Shown: positions 1 through 7,989, counted from the first letter of the stretch. The stretch is 38,584 nucleotides of DNA from Shewanella intestini (GCF_018221465.1 NZ_JAAIKR010000021.1:1-38584), one strand, 5' to 3'. Numbers and translations: made by a program. The notes: generated from the letters alone by a model not told the origin.

Positions 1-65
1 GAAGGATTCGAACCTTCGACCAATTGGTTAAAAGCCAACTGCTCTACCAACTGAGCTAACAGCCC
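1..65 (-). tRNA. tRNA-Lys (UUU), truncated by window edge
   Basis: Read on the minus strand this matches the two complete tRNA-Lys copies at 299-374 and 527-602 base for base, beginning GGGCTGTTAGCTCAG with a TTT anticodon in the loop. The last 11 bases (acceptor 3' strand and CCA) fall outside the window. It is the promoter-distal gene of the three seen. Confidence 0.95.
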
Positions 66-298
66 ATCTTGGTTTATCAATACCAATTGTATTGAATGGA
101 TAAAAAGCCAACTGTCTGATTGAACATCCAACTGAGCTAACAACCCATCTTGGTTTTATCAATACTAATTGTATCGAATGGAATAAAAGCCAACTGTCTG
201 ATTAAACATCCAACTGAGCCAACACCCACATCTGGTTTTACGTAATGATGGATTACGTCTGAATTAAAGCCTAACTGGCAATCTCACTTTCAGAGAAG
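66..298 (-). repeat. tRNA spacer with two decayed tRNA-Lys 5' halves
   Basis: This spacer of about 230 bases contains two segments, 102-146 and 184-227. On the minus strand each reads like a tRNA-Lys 5' half (GTTAGCTCAGTTGG, then CAGTTGGCTTTT), but the D-loop 3' side is replaced by about 13 unrelated bases and no T-arm or acceptor 3' strand follows. A short hairpin (ACGTAAT, 5-base loop, ATTACGT) sits at 240-258. The pieces repeat in the next spacer, so the array grew by duplication and then decayed. They cannot fold as tRNAs. Confidence 0.8.
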
Positions 299-374
299 TG
301 GTGGGCTGTGAAGGATTCGAACCTTCGACCAATTGGTTAAAAGCCAACTGCTCTACCAACTGAGCTAACAGCCC
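299..374 (-). tRNA. tRNA-Lys (UUU)
   Basis: This is a complete 76-nt tRNA gene with CCA encoded. The acceptor strands GGGCTGT and ACAGCCC pair, and the D-arm, the TTT anticodon between TTGG and CCAA strands, and the T-arm (TTCGAATC) are all present. It is identical to the copy at 527-602 and is the middle gene of a cluster transcribed leftwards. Confidence 0.97.
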
Positions 375-526
375 ATCTTGATTTTATCAATACCAATTGT
401 ATTGAATGGATAAAAAGCCAACTGTCTGATTAAACATCCAACTGAGCCAACACCCACATCTGGTTTTACGTAATGATGGATTACGTCTGAATTAAAGCCT
501 AACTGGCAATCTCACTTTCAGAGAAG
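375..526 (-). repeat. tRNA spacer with one decayed tRNA-Lys 5' half
   Basis: The right part of this spacer is almost identical to the right part of the 66-298 spacer. It has one tRNA-Lys-like 5' half at 412-456 and the same ACGTAAT/ATTACGT hairpin at 468-486, followed by the same approach to the CCA end of the next tRNA. The 66-298 spacer therefore looks like this one plus one more duplicated unit. Confidence 0.8.
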
Positions 527-602
527 TGGTGGGCTGTGAAGGATTCGAACCTTCGACCAATTGGTTAAAAGCCAACTGCTCTACCAACTGAGCTAACAGC
601 CC
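527..602 (-). tRNA. tRNA-Lys (UUU)
   Basis: Complete 76-nt tRNA gene with encoded CCA and TTT anticodon. It is promoter-proximal, about 185 bases downstream of the inferred start site, and identical to the copy at 299-374. Confidence 0.97.
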
Positions 603-639
603 ATCTTGGTTTTATCAATACTAATGTATTGAGTGGAAG

Positions 640-678
640 AAAAGCCAACTGTATGATTGCACATCCAACTGAGCTAAC
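640..678 (-). repeat. Decayed tRNA-Lys 5' half in the leader
   Basis: On the minus strand this reads GTTAGCTCAGTTGG, a short unrelated insert, then CAGTTGGCTTTT. It is the same partial tRNA unit as in the spacers, but more diverged. It lies upstream of the first intact tRNA, inside the probable primary transcript. Confidence 0.7.
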
Positions 679-766
679 TCCTTCTTACTCATTATACTAA
701 TTAGTAAGAATAAACACTGACTTAAAAACGTTTTAAAACAATTTTTAAAACTGCTTAAAAGCAACT

Positions 767-788
767 CTCAGCAGCGTGCCGTGCTGAG
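767..788 (-). other. Hairpin at 5' end of the tRNA-Lys transcript
   Basis: Perfect 7-bp arms CTCAGCA and TGCTGAG flank an 8-base loop, immediately downstream of the predicted start site. It may protect or help process the 5' leader; that role is inference. Confidence 0.5.
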
Positions 789-795
789 GGCGCTT

Positions 796-823
796 ATAAT
801 ACCGTTTTCGTATCTTCATGCAA
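796..823 (-). promoter_or_regulatory. Sigma-70 promoter of the tRNA-Lys cluster
   Basis: On the minus strand a -35 TTGCAT (818-823) and a -10 TATTAT (796-801) are separated by 16 bases. They are followed by a GC-rich discriminator (GCGCCC), the usual mark of stringently controlled stable-RNA promoters. The start would be near 788-790. Confidence 0.65.
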
Positions 824-855
824 GCGCAATTTTCTAATTTTTTGCCGTTTGCATG

Positions 856-878
856 AAAAACGGCCGAAGAGGCTGTTT
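856..878 (-). terminator. Probable terminator of the tol-pal operon
   Basis: On the minus strand AAACAGCC and GGCCGTTT form an 8-bp stem with one A-C mismatch around a 5-base loop and run into five Ts, just after the cpoB stop codon. Confidence 0.5.
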
Positions 879-894
879 ATTGATACAAATGAGA

Positions 895-1620
895 CTAAAG
901 ACTGGTTAATTGTTGCTTAGCTAACCTTGCAGATGCACTATTGGGATATTCTTTTAATACTGAATTGTACAAAGAAGTAGCCGTTGTTTTATCGTTTTGT
1001 TTCTCAGCAATCATGCCTAACTTAACAAGGCTATCACCACGCTTGCTAGATTTAGGATATTTATTCACCACAATGTTAAACGCATTTTTAGCTGCATCTA
1101 ACGTACCTTTATTATAAAGTAGCTGCCCCAACCAATAATTCGCATTAGGTGCGTATGTCGATTGTGGATATTGCTTAATAAAGTCACCAAATGCTGGAAT
1201 CGCCTCATCGTACTTACGCTCTTTAAGAACGAGGTTCACAGCCGCTTCATAGCTTGCTGTTTCCCCCAAAGAGGAAGGCACTGAATTGGCTTCTTGTCCA
1301 TGTGTATTAGTCGTAACAGGTTCTGCTGACTTGGTATTTAAATTAGCAATATCTTCATACAGTTGACGTTGTCGCTGTAGCATTTGATCCATTTGATATT
1401 GTTGTTGTTCTGAAAGTCCTCTTAACTCAAGAACCTCACTTTGCAACGTATCTAAACGTCGCTGCATATCAAATTCACTCTGTTGCTTCGCTTTTAGAAT
1501 ACGCTCTAACTTAGCGATACGATCTTGGCTTGAGCCTGCTGCAATATCAACAACAGGGGCAGCTGCCATAGCATTACCCATTGTAAATATCATTGCCGTC
1601 ATTAAAACCGTACGTTTCAT
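895..1620 (-). CDS. cpoB: CpoB/YbgF, Tol-associated periplasmic coordinator
   Basis: CpoB links outer-membrane constriction by Tol-Pal to septal peptidoglycan synthesis (PBP1B-LpoB) in the periplasm. The 241 residues show a signal peptide with probable cleavage after AMA near residue 19. A trimerising coiled coil follows, roughly residues 30-95 and rich in Q, L and E. The C-terminal half (about 120-241) holds tetratricopeptide repeats (for example YDEAIPAFGDFIKQYP). Length and order are standard for the family. AGGAG lies 7 bases before the ATG. It is the last gene of the operon, 45 bases after pal, the usual position. Confidence 0.95.
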   Translation of the reverse strand: MKRTVLMTAMIFTMGNAMAAAPVVDIAAGSSQDRIAKLERILKAKQQSEFDMQRRLDTLQSEVLELRGLSEQQQYQMDQMLQRQRQLYEDIANLNTKSAEPVTTNTHGQEANSVPSSLGETASYEAAVNLVLKERKYDEAIPAFGDFIKQYPQSTYAPNANYWLGQLLYNKGTLDAAKNAFNIVVNKYPKSSKRGDSLVKLGMIAEKQNDKTTATSLYNSVLKEYPNSASARLAKQQLTSL

Positions 1621-1665
1621 CCTGTTACTCCTAGCCCACTTTTGTGTGGTTTATATAAACTGAGA

Positions 1666-2217
1666 TTAATAAACTAAAACACCACGACGGTTTTTAGCAA
1701 ATCCACCTTCTGAGCGAGAGAAGTCTAGTGGCTTTTCTTCACCATAACTCACAATACTCATTTGGCTAGGCTGTACACCCATAGATTGTAAATACTTAGC
1801 AATCGCTTTAGCACGGCGTTCACCCAGAGCAATGTTGTATTCAGGTGTGCCACGCTCATCAGCATGACCTTCAATCAACACTTTGACATTTGGATGCTCA
1901 ACTAAGTAATTACCATGAGCTTGTAAAATTTCGGCATTTTCAGTTTGAACTTCACTTCGGTCAAAATCAAAATAAATGATGTTCTCACGACGAAGCTCTT
2001 GTTCTTTTAATTTTTGTTGTTCAACAGGAGACAACACCGGTGCAACACCGCCTGTTTCAACACCGCCATTAGCATACTCACCTGATGTCTGTCCTGACGT
2101 AGAAGAGGTTGAGCTACTTGCGTCGGTTTCAGACTCAGAAGTTGAGCTACAAGCACCTAACGCGAATAAAGGGATAGCAATAACCATTGCTTTGAATAGT
2201 TTATTCAGATCCATCAT
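1666..2217 (-). CDS. pal: Pal, peptidoglycan-associated lipoprotein
   Basis: Outer-membrane lipoprotein whose OmpA-like domain binds the diaminopimelate of peptidoglycan and also contacts TolB and TolA. The lipobox LGAC places the lipidated cysteine at residue 23. A Ser/Thr/Gly-rich linker runs to about residue 62, and the OmpA domain (about 78-183) keeps the binding pair D120 and R135 in HADERG and GERRA. Two ATGs are adjacent: AAGGA is 3 bases from the first but 6 from the second, so the start may be 2214. It follows tolB after an 18-base gap. Confidence 0.97.
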   Translation of the reverse strand: MMDLNKLFKAMVIAIPLFALGACSSTSESETDASSSTSSTSGQTSGEYANGGVETGGVAPVLSPVEQQKLKEQELRRENIIYFDFDRSEVQTENAEILQAHGNYLVEHPNVKVLIEGHADERGTPEYNIALGERRAKAIAKYLQSMGVQPSQMSIVSYGEEKPLDFSRSEGGFAKNRRGVLVY

Positions 2218-2235
2218 AAATCCTTACTTTAAAAA

Positions 2236-3564
2236 TTATAAAAATGGTGACCAAGCCGGTGATTTAACCGCCCCTTTACCGACTGGCAATCTAGCCTTAA
2301 ATCTACCGTCCATAGAAACTGCTGCTAACACTTGTTGGTTTTTATAGGTCGTACCATAAATAACCATGGTGCCATTGGGTGCGACACTTGGAGATTCATC
2401 GAGCTGAGTTGACGATAACACCTGCATATACCTTGTCGCTAAATCCATACGCGCAATGTGATATCGCCCATTAGTGCGATTTACAAATATCAAGCTGCGA
2501 CCATCAGGGGTAATTGAACCGCCTAAGTTCCACTCACCTTCAAAGGTCATTCGACTTACTTTATTAGTTTGCAAATTCACTTTATAAATCTGTGGTCTGC
2601 CACCGCGTTCAGAGGTAAACAACAGTGACTTACCATCTGGAAACCAAGAAGGCTCAGTATCAATAGCATAATGGTTGGTCACTCGCTGACTGACTTTGGT
2701 ATCAATGTCGATAACATAGATTTCTGGTTGGCCATCTTTAGACAACGTTACCGCCAGTTTCTTTCCATCAGGTGAAAAGGTCGGCGCACCATTAATACCA
2801 TTAAAACTACTCACTTTGGTGCGTTGCTGGGAGTAAATATCTTGGACGAAGATTTCTGCTTTGCGATTTTCAAAGCTGACATACGCTAAACGGCGACCAT
2901 CAGGTGACCATGCTGGTGACATCAATGGCTCCGGAGAGCGTAATAACATTTGCTCATTAAACCCATCGTAGTCAGAAATCATTAATTGGTATGGTGATTT
3001 AGCTTCATGATTGACAACCACATAAGCAATGCGGGTTAAAAAAGCACCGCGAATCCCTGTCAACTTTTCATAAACGATGTCACTAATACGGTGGCTATAT
3101 TGGCGAAATTGATTCGCACTAATCACCGTTTCACGGTTTTCTAATAAATAGCTATCTTTGCTAGCGGGCCCTTTAGTGGCTTCAAGCTGTGCTTTAACTA
3201 AATCAATGAGTTCAAATTTAACTAAATACTGGTCAACACCATAAGGTTTAACAGAACCAACAACTAAAGCTTCTGATTCAATACCATGCCATTGTTGCAC
3301 GTTAAACTGCGCTACATTGGCAATGTTTTGCTGTGGCAGCGCCCGAGTATCAAGCGGCTTAAACGTGCCGCTTCGCGCTAAATCTGAAACCACGACATCT
3401 GAAATAGATGCAGGAACAGGCCCCTGCCCTTGCCAAACAAACGGCACAATGGCAACAGGTCTTGCTGCATCAATACCTTCGGTAATAACAATATCCAATG
3501 CTGCACGCACCGGAGTTGTAATGATAACAAGTGCAAACACACACCATTTAACCAAGATTTTCAT
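2236..3564 (-). CDS. tolB: TolB, periplasmic beta-propeller of the Tol-Pal system
   Basis: TolB binds Pal and signals to TolA in the periplasm. The 442 residues begin with a signal peptide ending TPVRA (cleavage near residue 21). The N-terminal D1 domain runs to about residue 165. The six-bladed propeller follows, marked by repeated blocks such as [20 protein letters not shown] and [11 protein letters not shown]. Length matches the family (E. coli 430). AAGGA stands 5 bases before the ATG. It sits between tolA and pal as expected. Confidence 0.97.
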   Translation of the reverse strand: MKILVKWCVFALVIITTPVRAALDIVITEGIDAARPVAIVPFVWQGQGPVPASISDVVVSDLARSGTFKPLDTRALPQQNIANVAQFNVQQWHGIESEALVVGSVKPYGVDQYLVKFELIDLVKAQLEATKGPASKDSYLLENRETVISANQFRQYSHRISDIVYEKLTGIRGAFLTRIAYVVVNHEAKSPYQLMISDYDGFNEQMLLRSPEPLMSPAWSPDGRRLAYVSFENRKAEIFVQDIYSQQRTKVSSFNGINGAPTFSPDGKKLAVTLSKDGQPEIYVIDIDTKVSQRVTNHYAIDTEPSWFPDGKSLLFTSERGGRPQIYKVNLQTNKVSRMTFEGEWNLGGSITPDGRSLIFVNRTNGRYHIARMDLATRYMQVLSSTQLDESPSVAPNGTMVIYGTTYKNQQVLAAVSMDGRFKARLPVGKGAVKSPAWSPFL

Positions 3565-3604
3565 GAGATTCCTTCTTTGTATAAGGCACTACGGGTTAAT
3601 ACGA

Positions 3605-4546
3605 TTAATGACCGATCTCTGGAGACACAATTAAGTTAATTTCTTTCAATTTTTCATATACATCAGGTTCTGCCGACATTGGCAGTTTACCGACTTTATT
3701 AATCGCTGCCTTTGCTGCTCTACACACCACTTGATCGCCATCAAGGGTCTGACTTGCCGTAACAAAACCATCTCTTGCCAAACGTAAAAACACCCGACAA
3801 CTTTTGCCCTGCATTGAGCTATCAAACACAATATATCGCTGAATAGTGGCTTGGATCATAGCTTGATATTTACCGACCTCTGACAAAACTTGTTTATTAC
3901 GCGTTTTGGACAATGCAGTTTGCTCTGCCGCCATTGCTTCAGCCATTTCACGCTCTTGTTGCGCTTTAGCTTGAGCGGCAGCTTTACGTTTACGTTCCTC
4001 TTCTGCCTTACGCTTACGTTCTTGCTCCGCTTTCTTAGCTGCGGCTTCTTCTGCTTTACGCTTTTGCGCAGCTTTAGCTGCTGCTTGTTCAGCTAATTTC
4101 TTTTCATGTTCTTTTTGTTTACGAAGCGACTCGGCTTTAGCCGCTTTTTCACGTTCTTGCTTTTGCTTTAATTGCGCCGCTTTAGCCGCATCATTTGCAC
4201 GCTTGGTTTCAATTTCTTTTTGCTTACGCTGAGCCTCTAATTGCTTAATTTTCTTTTGCTCAAGCTCACGCGCTTTTGTGGCCTCACGGGCACGGCGGTC
4301 AAGTTCATCTTGACGGGCTTTCTCTTTCCTAGCTTCATCTTCACGTTGTTGCTTTATTCTGGCAACGCGTTCATCTACTTTCTTCTGGTCAATCACAATT
4401 GCTTGTACAGCAGGAGCGCTTGGCGCGGGTGTAATATGCTTGGGCTTTTCATCAAAATTCACCCCCGCAATCAAAAAGATAATCACACCAACATGTATTG
4501 CACCTGAAATCATTAACGGGACAGAAAGTTCGTATTTAACAGCCAA
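3605..4546 (-). CDS. tolA: TolA, inner-membrane spanning coiled-coil protein
   Basis: TolA carries force from the TolQR motor across the periplasm to TolB-Pal. The 313 residues have one membrane segment at about 12-31. Domain II is a long Ala/Lys/Glu/Gln coiled coil (about 50-215). The C-terminal globular domain III holds two cysteines (SCRVF and VVCRAA) that probably form the usual disulphide. The start codon is TTG, directly after the tolR stop, with a strong GGAGG 8 bases upstream, so the non-ATG start is well supported. Domain II is shorter than in E. coli TolA (421 residues), a difference common among relatives. Confidence 0.96.
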   Translation of the reverse strand: MAVKYELSVPLMISGAIHVGVIIFLIAGVNFDEKPKHITPAPSAPAVQAIVIDQKKVDERVARIKQQREDEARKEKARQDELDRRAREATKARELEQKKIKQLEAQRKQKEIETKRANDAAKAAQLKQKQEREKAAKAESLRKQKEHEKKLAEQAAAKAAQKRKAEEAAAKKAEQERKRKAEEERKRKAAAQAKAQQEREMAEAMAAEQTALSKTRNKQVLSEVGKYQAMIQATIQRYIVFDSSMQGKSCRVFLRLARDGFVTASQTLDGDQVVCRAAKAAINKVGKLPMSAEPDVYEKLKEINLIVSPEIGH

Positions 4547-4975
4547 TTATTTATCCTCCGGAGAGTCGGTCATCAATCCAACCGCTGGCACACCAGAATG
4601 TTGCAAGGTCACCATTAACTGAATGACACTATCATAAGGGATTGACCTGTCTGCTTTGACAACCACAGGACGATCGGGTTCCAATTGCACTAATGCGCCG
4701 ACTTCAATCCCAACTTGATCTAAGTCCATTGGATCTGAAGTTGAACCACTGCCAACGTTAAGAAAATAATCACCAGCGGCATCGATCGACGCCACAATAG
4801 GAGGCTTGCTTTCAGCTGGCAGCGCCTCGGCTTCACCTTGAGGCAGCTCAACTTTAACGCCTTGAGATACAATTGGAGCTGTTACCATAAAAATAATTAA
4901 CAACACCAGCATCACGTCAATGTAGGGAACAACGTTGATTTCAGCAACGGGGCGACGACGTTTTCTTTGATACAT
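4547..4975 (-). CDS. tolR: TolR, Tol motor subunit
   Basis: ExbD/TolR family protein that couples the proton gradient to TolA through a TolQ-TolR channel. The 142 residues have one membrane helix (about 16-37) with the essential aspartate D20 in the VPYID motif, then a periplasmic dimerising domain. Its ATG overlaps the tolQ stop codon (TAATG), and its stop abuts the tolA start, so the three genes are translationally coupled. Confidence 0.97.
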   Translation of the reverse strand: MYQRKRRRPVAEINVVPYIDVMLVLLIIFMVTAPIVSQGVKVELPQGEAEALPAESKPPIVASIDAAGDYFLNVGSGSTSDPMDLDQVGIEVGALVQLEPDRPVVVKADRSIPYDSVIQLMVTLQHSGVPAVGLMTDSPEDK

Positions 4976-5664
4976 TAGCCTGCATCCCTATCAGCGTAGG
5001 CTTGACGTTGCAAAATATTGGAAAACTCTTCCATAAAGTTCGCGTAAGACGCTTCTAACTTATCAACTTGAGTTGTAAAACGGTTATAGGCAATCACGGC
5101 AGGAATCGCTGCAAAAAGTCCCATTGCGGTTGCAATTAGCGCTTCAGCAATCCCAGGAGCAACCATAGCTAACGTGGCATTTTGAACTGCACCCAATGCA
5201 ATAAATGAGTTCATAATCCCCCATACAGTTCCGAACAAGCCAATATAAGGGCTGGTTGAACCAATCGTGGCAAGCAGGGGTAAGTTATTTTCTACCTTCT
5301 CAATTTCACGAGATAAGCTCACACGCATGGCGCGTGATGTACCATCCATCACCGCTTCTGGTACTTTGCTATTCACTTTATTTAAGCGTGAGTATTCTTT
5401 AAAGCCTGCAACAAACATGGCTTCAAGCCCTGTCACACCATCGCCTCTTGCATTTAATTCTTTATATAGACGGTTTAAATCCACACCCGACCAAAACGTG
5501 TCCTCAAATTTTAATGAACGTGTACGCGCATGGATTAGCAACTTTCGTCGTTGGATAATGACGGCCCAAGAAAGCACTGACAAACTTAACAGAGTAAGCA
5601 TCACTAACTTAACGAGTAAGCTTGCTTCTAAGAAAAGACCAATAAATGAAATATCAGCTTGCAC
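4975..5664 (-). CDS. tolQ: TolQ, Tol proton-channel subunit
   Basis: ExbB/TolQ/MotA family protein of three membrane helices that surrounds the TolR helix. I place the start at the GTG at 5664, not at the in-frame ATG further upstream. AGGAG lies 7 bases before it, the protein then begins M-Q-A-D-I-S-F as TolQ normally does, and the length becomes 229 residues (E. coli 230). The conserved second and third helices ([23 protein letters not shown]) are present. It overlaps the end of ybgC by 11 bases. Confidence 0.95.
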   Translation of the reverse strand: MQADISFIGLFLEASLLVKLVMLTLLSLSVLSWAVIIQRRKLLIHARTRSLKFEDTFWSGVDLNRLYKELNARGDGVTGLEAMFVAGFKEYSRLNKVNSKVPEAVMDGTSRAMRVSLSREIEKVENNLPLLATIGSTSPYIGLFGTVWGIMNSFIALGAVQNATLAMVAPGIAEALIATAMGLFAAIPAVIAYNRFTTQVDKLEASYANFMEEFSNILQRQAYADRDAG

Positions 5665-6067
5665 GTGTGAACTCCTGAATGATAGAAGGCGGTATTGCCC
5701 TTGGGCGCATTTTTGAAAGTGAAATACAAGCAACGGTTATAGTTGCTTCGCAATAAGTTTGGTAATCGGTGTCTATCAAGCGCTGATGAAAAACCATCGA
5801 GGCTTTTTTTAACCGCATGATCTGTGACCGCACAGTCAAAGATTGTTCGAAACGCGCCGCAATTTGAAAATCAATGTCCGCTTTTTTTACCACAAATGCA
5901 ATATCTTGAGAAAGTAATTCAGACTGCTTGATCCCCAATGACATTAGCCATTGCGTCCTTGCGCGTTCAAAAAAATTGAGGTAATTGGAATGATAAACAA
6001 CGCCACCAGCGTCAGTATCTTCATAGTAGATAGAAATAGGCCAATCAAAGGTCATGAGGTTATGCAT
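5654..6067 (-). CDS. ybgC: YbgC, hot-dog fold acyl-CoA thioesterase
   Basis: Cytoplasmic thioesterase found at the head of tol-pal operons and linked to phospholipid or acyl-ACP metabolism. The 137 residues carry the signature [16 protein letters not shown] with catalytic D19 and the partner H26. Length is normal (E. coli 134). The ribosome site before this ATG is weak; an in-frame ATG four codons downstream is an alternative. It is the first gene of the operon, with a good promoter 22-50 bases upstream. Confidence 0.94.
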   Translation of the reverse strand: MHNLMTFDWPISIYYEDTDAGGVVYHSNYLNFFERARTQWLMSLGIKQSELLSQDIAFVVKKADIDFQIAARFEQSLTVRSQIMRLKKASMVFHQRLIDTDYQTYCEATITVACISLSKMRPRAIPPSIIQEFTRAS

Positions 6068-6088
6068 TATATTTATCTATTTTCGCTT

Positions 6089-6117
6089 ACTATACCGAGT
6101 CAATTTAACCTTGTGAA
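6089..6117 (-). promoter_or_regulatory. Sigma-70 promoter of the ybgC-tol-pal operon
   Basis: On the minus strand -35 TTCACA (6112-6117), 17 bases, then -10 TATAGT (6089-6094); each box is one base from consensus. It predicts a start near 6082, only about 15 bases before ybgC. Confidence 0.65.
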
Positions 6118-6600
6118 TAATGTTACTTATGAAATACGACTTTTACACATGAAAAGGGGCTAATGTGCACCAGATTGACGTGTAGGTGGATAATTATTAA
6201 TCTTACCCTTCATTTACCATCGCGATATATCCCCATCGTCGAACTCAATACCATCGTCTGTGCCCTAACAAAGTGCTAATAGATAGAAGTCAATTTACCG
6301 GATCGACATGCATGGTGACCGCTATAAATAATTCAATAGTTCAACTAAACACACTTAAAAATCAGCCCTTGATAGAAAAATCATCTTGAACAGCATGTTC
6401 TCAACTGGCTGTTAACAAAATTTTATCTTACTTAGATTCACTTATCCGATTAAATATGCACTTTTGATGACTACAAAGCCTAAAAAGCTGATATTAAGCG
6501 GTTTCAAGCCAACTAGACGTGTTCAAGATCACACTTAATCATTAGTATAACTAATGCTTAATAAGAGTTTTTCTAGTTTGTAAACTGAGCATCTAAAACT
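6118..6600. other. Non-coding stretch between ybgC promoter and candidate sRNA
   Basis: No open reading frame with a ribosome site is visible here. The only structure I see is a dyad at 6535-6561: TTAA-t-CATTAGT, ATA, ACTAATG-c-TTAA, two 12-base arms with one mismatch. It is followed by TAATAAGAG and five Ts. It could be a weak plus-strand terminator or an operator for the RNA candidate just downstream. Confidence 0.4.
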
Positions 6601-6615
6601 TACTATAACTACGTT

Positions 6616-6767
6616 CTCAAACATGATGATTCAGTTTTGGGAGCAAAGAACATAAAATTGGTGTAACCCAATACATCAATTTCATTTGGTTCTTATGCTT
6701 GACTTCCTTCCTTCAATTTGTTGATTGCAAATTATTCGGCCTGCTTAATTTAAGCAGGCTTTTTTTT
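6616..6767 (+). ncRNA. Candidate trans-acting small RNA
   Basis: A plus-strand unit of about 150 bases shows three parts. The first is an outer stem, AGCAAAGAAC (6642-6651) with GTTCTTATGCT (6689-6699), ten pairs with one bulged A, enclosing a perfect hairpin ATTGG/CCAAT (6657-6672). The second is an unstructured pyrimidine-rich stretch with CTTCCTTCCTTC (about 6704-6715), complementary to Shine-Dalgarno sequences. The third is a strong terminator with eight Ts. A possible -10 TATAAC lies at 6604-6609 but its -35 is poor, so the 5' end is uncertain. It does not match Spot 42, GcvB, RyhB or Qrr as I know them. Confidence 0.5.
6739..6767 (+). terminator. Strong intrinsic terminator
   Basis: GCCTGCTT and AAGCAGGC form a perfect 8-bp stem with loop AATTT, followed by eight Ts. 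No plus-strand coding gene lies upstream, which is the main reason to propose a small RNA here. Confidence 0.85.
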
Positions 6768-6856
6768 ACACTTTACGCAGCATTACCACAATAAACTAAT
6801 TTAATTAGTGACTTACGTAAATCTACTTAATATCTATATTTTGATGGAGAGATAAA

Positions 6857-6931
6857 GTGCGAGCAGTTATTTGCAAAGTAAAACTGTTACATGTCTCTTT
6901 AGTTGCAGTATCCTTGATGTCTTTTAAATAA
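6857..6931 (+). CDS. Possible 24-residue hydrophobic peptide
   Basis: A GTG with GGAG 7 bases upstream opens a 24-codon frame (start VRAVICKVK, then LLHVSLVAVSLM) ending TAA. The layout of a positive start and a hydrophobic core resembles a small membrane peptide or a beheaded signal peptide from a lost gene. It lies between the sRNA terminator and the motY terminator. With so short a frame, chance is a real possibility. Confidence 0.22.
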   Translation: MRAVICKVKLLHVSLVAVSLMSFK

Positions 6932-6983
6932 AGATTAAAACAGAATATTGAGCATCATTTAATTAATGATTAAATGATCTCCA

Positions 6984-7014
6984 TAAAAAAACCCCGAATC
7001 AATTCGAGGTTTTC
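6984..7014 (-). terminator. Terminator of motY
   Basis: On the minus strand AACCTCGAAT, TG, ATTCGGGGTT forms a stem with a G-T or mismatch pair near the base, followed by seven Ts. It sits about 45 bases after the motY stop. Confidence 0.8.
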
Positions 7015-7057
7015 AAATGAATTTAACAATATTTATTATAATGTTACTTAAGCTAGA

Positions 7058-7930
7058 TTAGCTATTGCTCTTGGTAATTTTTATCACTACGCGTCGGTTG
7101 ATTTGCCGGTCTGCTGCTAAAGTGTTACCCGCGACATGCCTTTTTTCACCATGTCCATTCGTTGTTATCCGAGTTTGGTCAATGCCACTTGCAACTAAAA
7201 TATCTTTCACTGACCTCGCACGCTTATCGGAAACGCGTTGATTGACAGAATGCCCACCATAGCTGTCCGTATAAGCATCAACTAAAACGAGTTCAATATC
7301 CTTATCATAAGCTAAATATTGCTGCACCCTTTTCAGTTGTTGTGTAGAAAAATGTGTCAGCTCAGTTCCGCCATCTTTGTAATTAAGAACAGTAAAGGCA
7401 ATATCATCAAAACTAAATGGTAATAAGTTAGCTAAACATGACCTGAATTCTTTGTATTTACCATTAAAATTAACCGATGAAATCCCAACAGCGACTTTAG
7501 AAGTCGGGTCGTACCAGTCAGCATAATAAAAAGTGGGCACCATGCCTTGACTAAGTTCATTCAACATTGCCCAAGCAGCTTTTTTAGGGACTTCGCCATC
7601 GAATTCACGCTGATAGGTTAATTTTGTAATTTCTCGAGAATTTAATCCAGGCCGCCATTGCGGCGCCATGCTGACTAATTTGGCGTTGGTGACAGCATCT
7701 GGCTTTAACCACATATCAAGGGTAAATAACATATTCATGTCTTTACCAGAATGGCTCGTAAACAACGCAGTGCCGTAACCGGGAATATTATGTTCAAGTT
7801 TGCACTCTACGGGTGAACTTTCACTGACTTTCCAAGAGGAATTTTCTAATGTTGCCACATACTGACGTAACTGAGCATTTGCCGAAAAGCTCATTAATAT
7901 TGACAGTGTCAATATAAGATTGCGCCACAT
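7058..7930 (-). CDS. motY: MotY, T-ring protein of the Na+-driven flagellar motor
   Basis: MotY forms the periplasmic T ring with MotX and anchors PomAB-type stators of polar flagella. The 290 residues have a signal peptide (cleavage after SANAQ or ANA, near 19-20). The MotY N-terminal domain shows WRPGLNSREITKL, AAWAMLNELSQG and FSFDDIAFTVLNY. The C-terminal OmpA-like peptidoglycan-binding domain (about 180-290) has DAYTDSYG and NRRVV. C43 and C165 match the disulphide pair known from Vibrio MotY. It is divergent from rnt, an arrangement also described in Vibrio. A sigma-28 promoter lies directly upstream. Confidence 0.93.
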   Translation of the reverse strand: MWRNLILTLSILMSFSANAQLRQYVATLENSSWKVSESSPVECKLEHNIPGYGTALFTSHSGKDMNMLFTLDMWLKPDAVTNAKLVSMAPQWRPGLNSREITKLTYQREFDGEVPKKAAWAMLNELSQGMVPTFYYADWYDPTSKVAVGISSVNFNGKYKEFRSCLANLLPFSFDDIAFTVLNYKDGGTELTHFSTQQLKRVQQYLAYDKDIELVLVDAYTDSYGGHSVNQRVSDKRARSVKDILVASGIDQTRITTNGHGEKRHVAGNTLAADRQINRRVVIKITKSNS

Positions 7931-7962
7931 AAAATTACCCTTCCTCTATTAGTCTTAACTTG

Positions 7963-7989
7963 TTATCGGCGCTAAATTGTTTTGCTTTA
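7963..7989 (-). promoter_or_regulatory. Sigma-28 (FliA) promoter of motY
   Basis: On the minus strand TAAA (7986-7989), exactly 15 bases, then GCCGATAA (7963-7970). This matches the core flagellar class-3 consensus TAAA-N15-GCCGATAA without a mismatch. It predicts a start about 25 bases before the motY ATG, which has GGAAGG as ribosome site. Confidence 0.88.

Noticed and set aside
1-680. CRISPR-like regular repeats at the left edge
   Set aside because: The repeated units are whole tRNA-Lys genes and tRNA-derived halves; unit and spacer lengths vary and no cas gene is present.
5665-5733. Upstream extension of TolQ
   Set aside because: It lies inside ybgC and lacks a ribosome site; the GTG at 5664 gives the standard TolQ start and length.
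6616-6767. The sRNA candidate as GcvB, Spot 42, RyhB or Qrr
   Set aside because: None of the conserved cores of these RNAs as I know them appears here.
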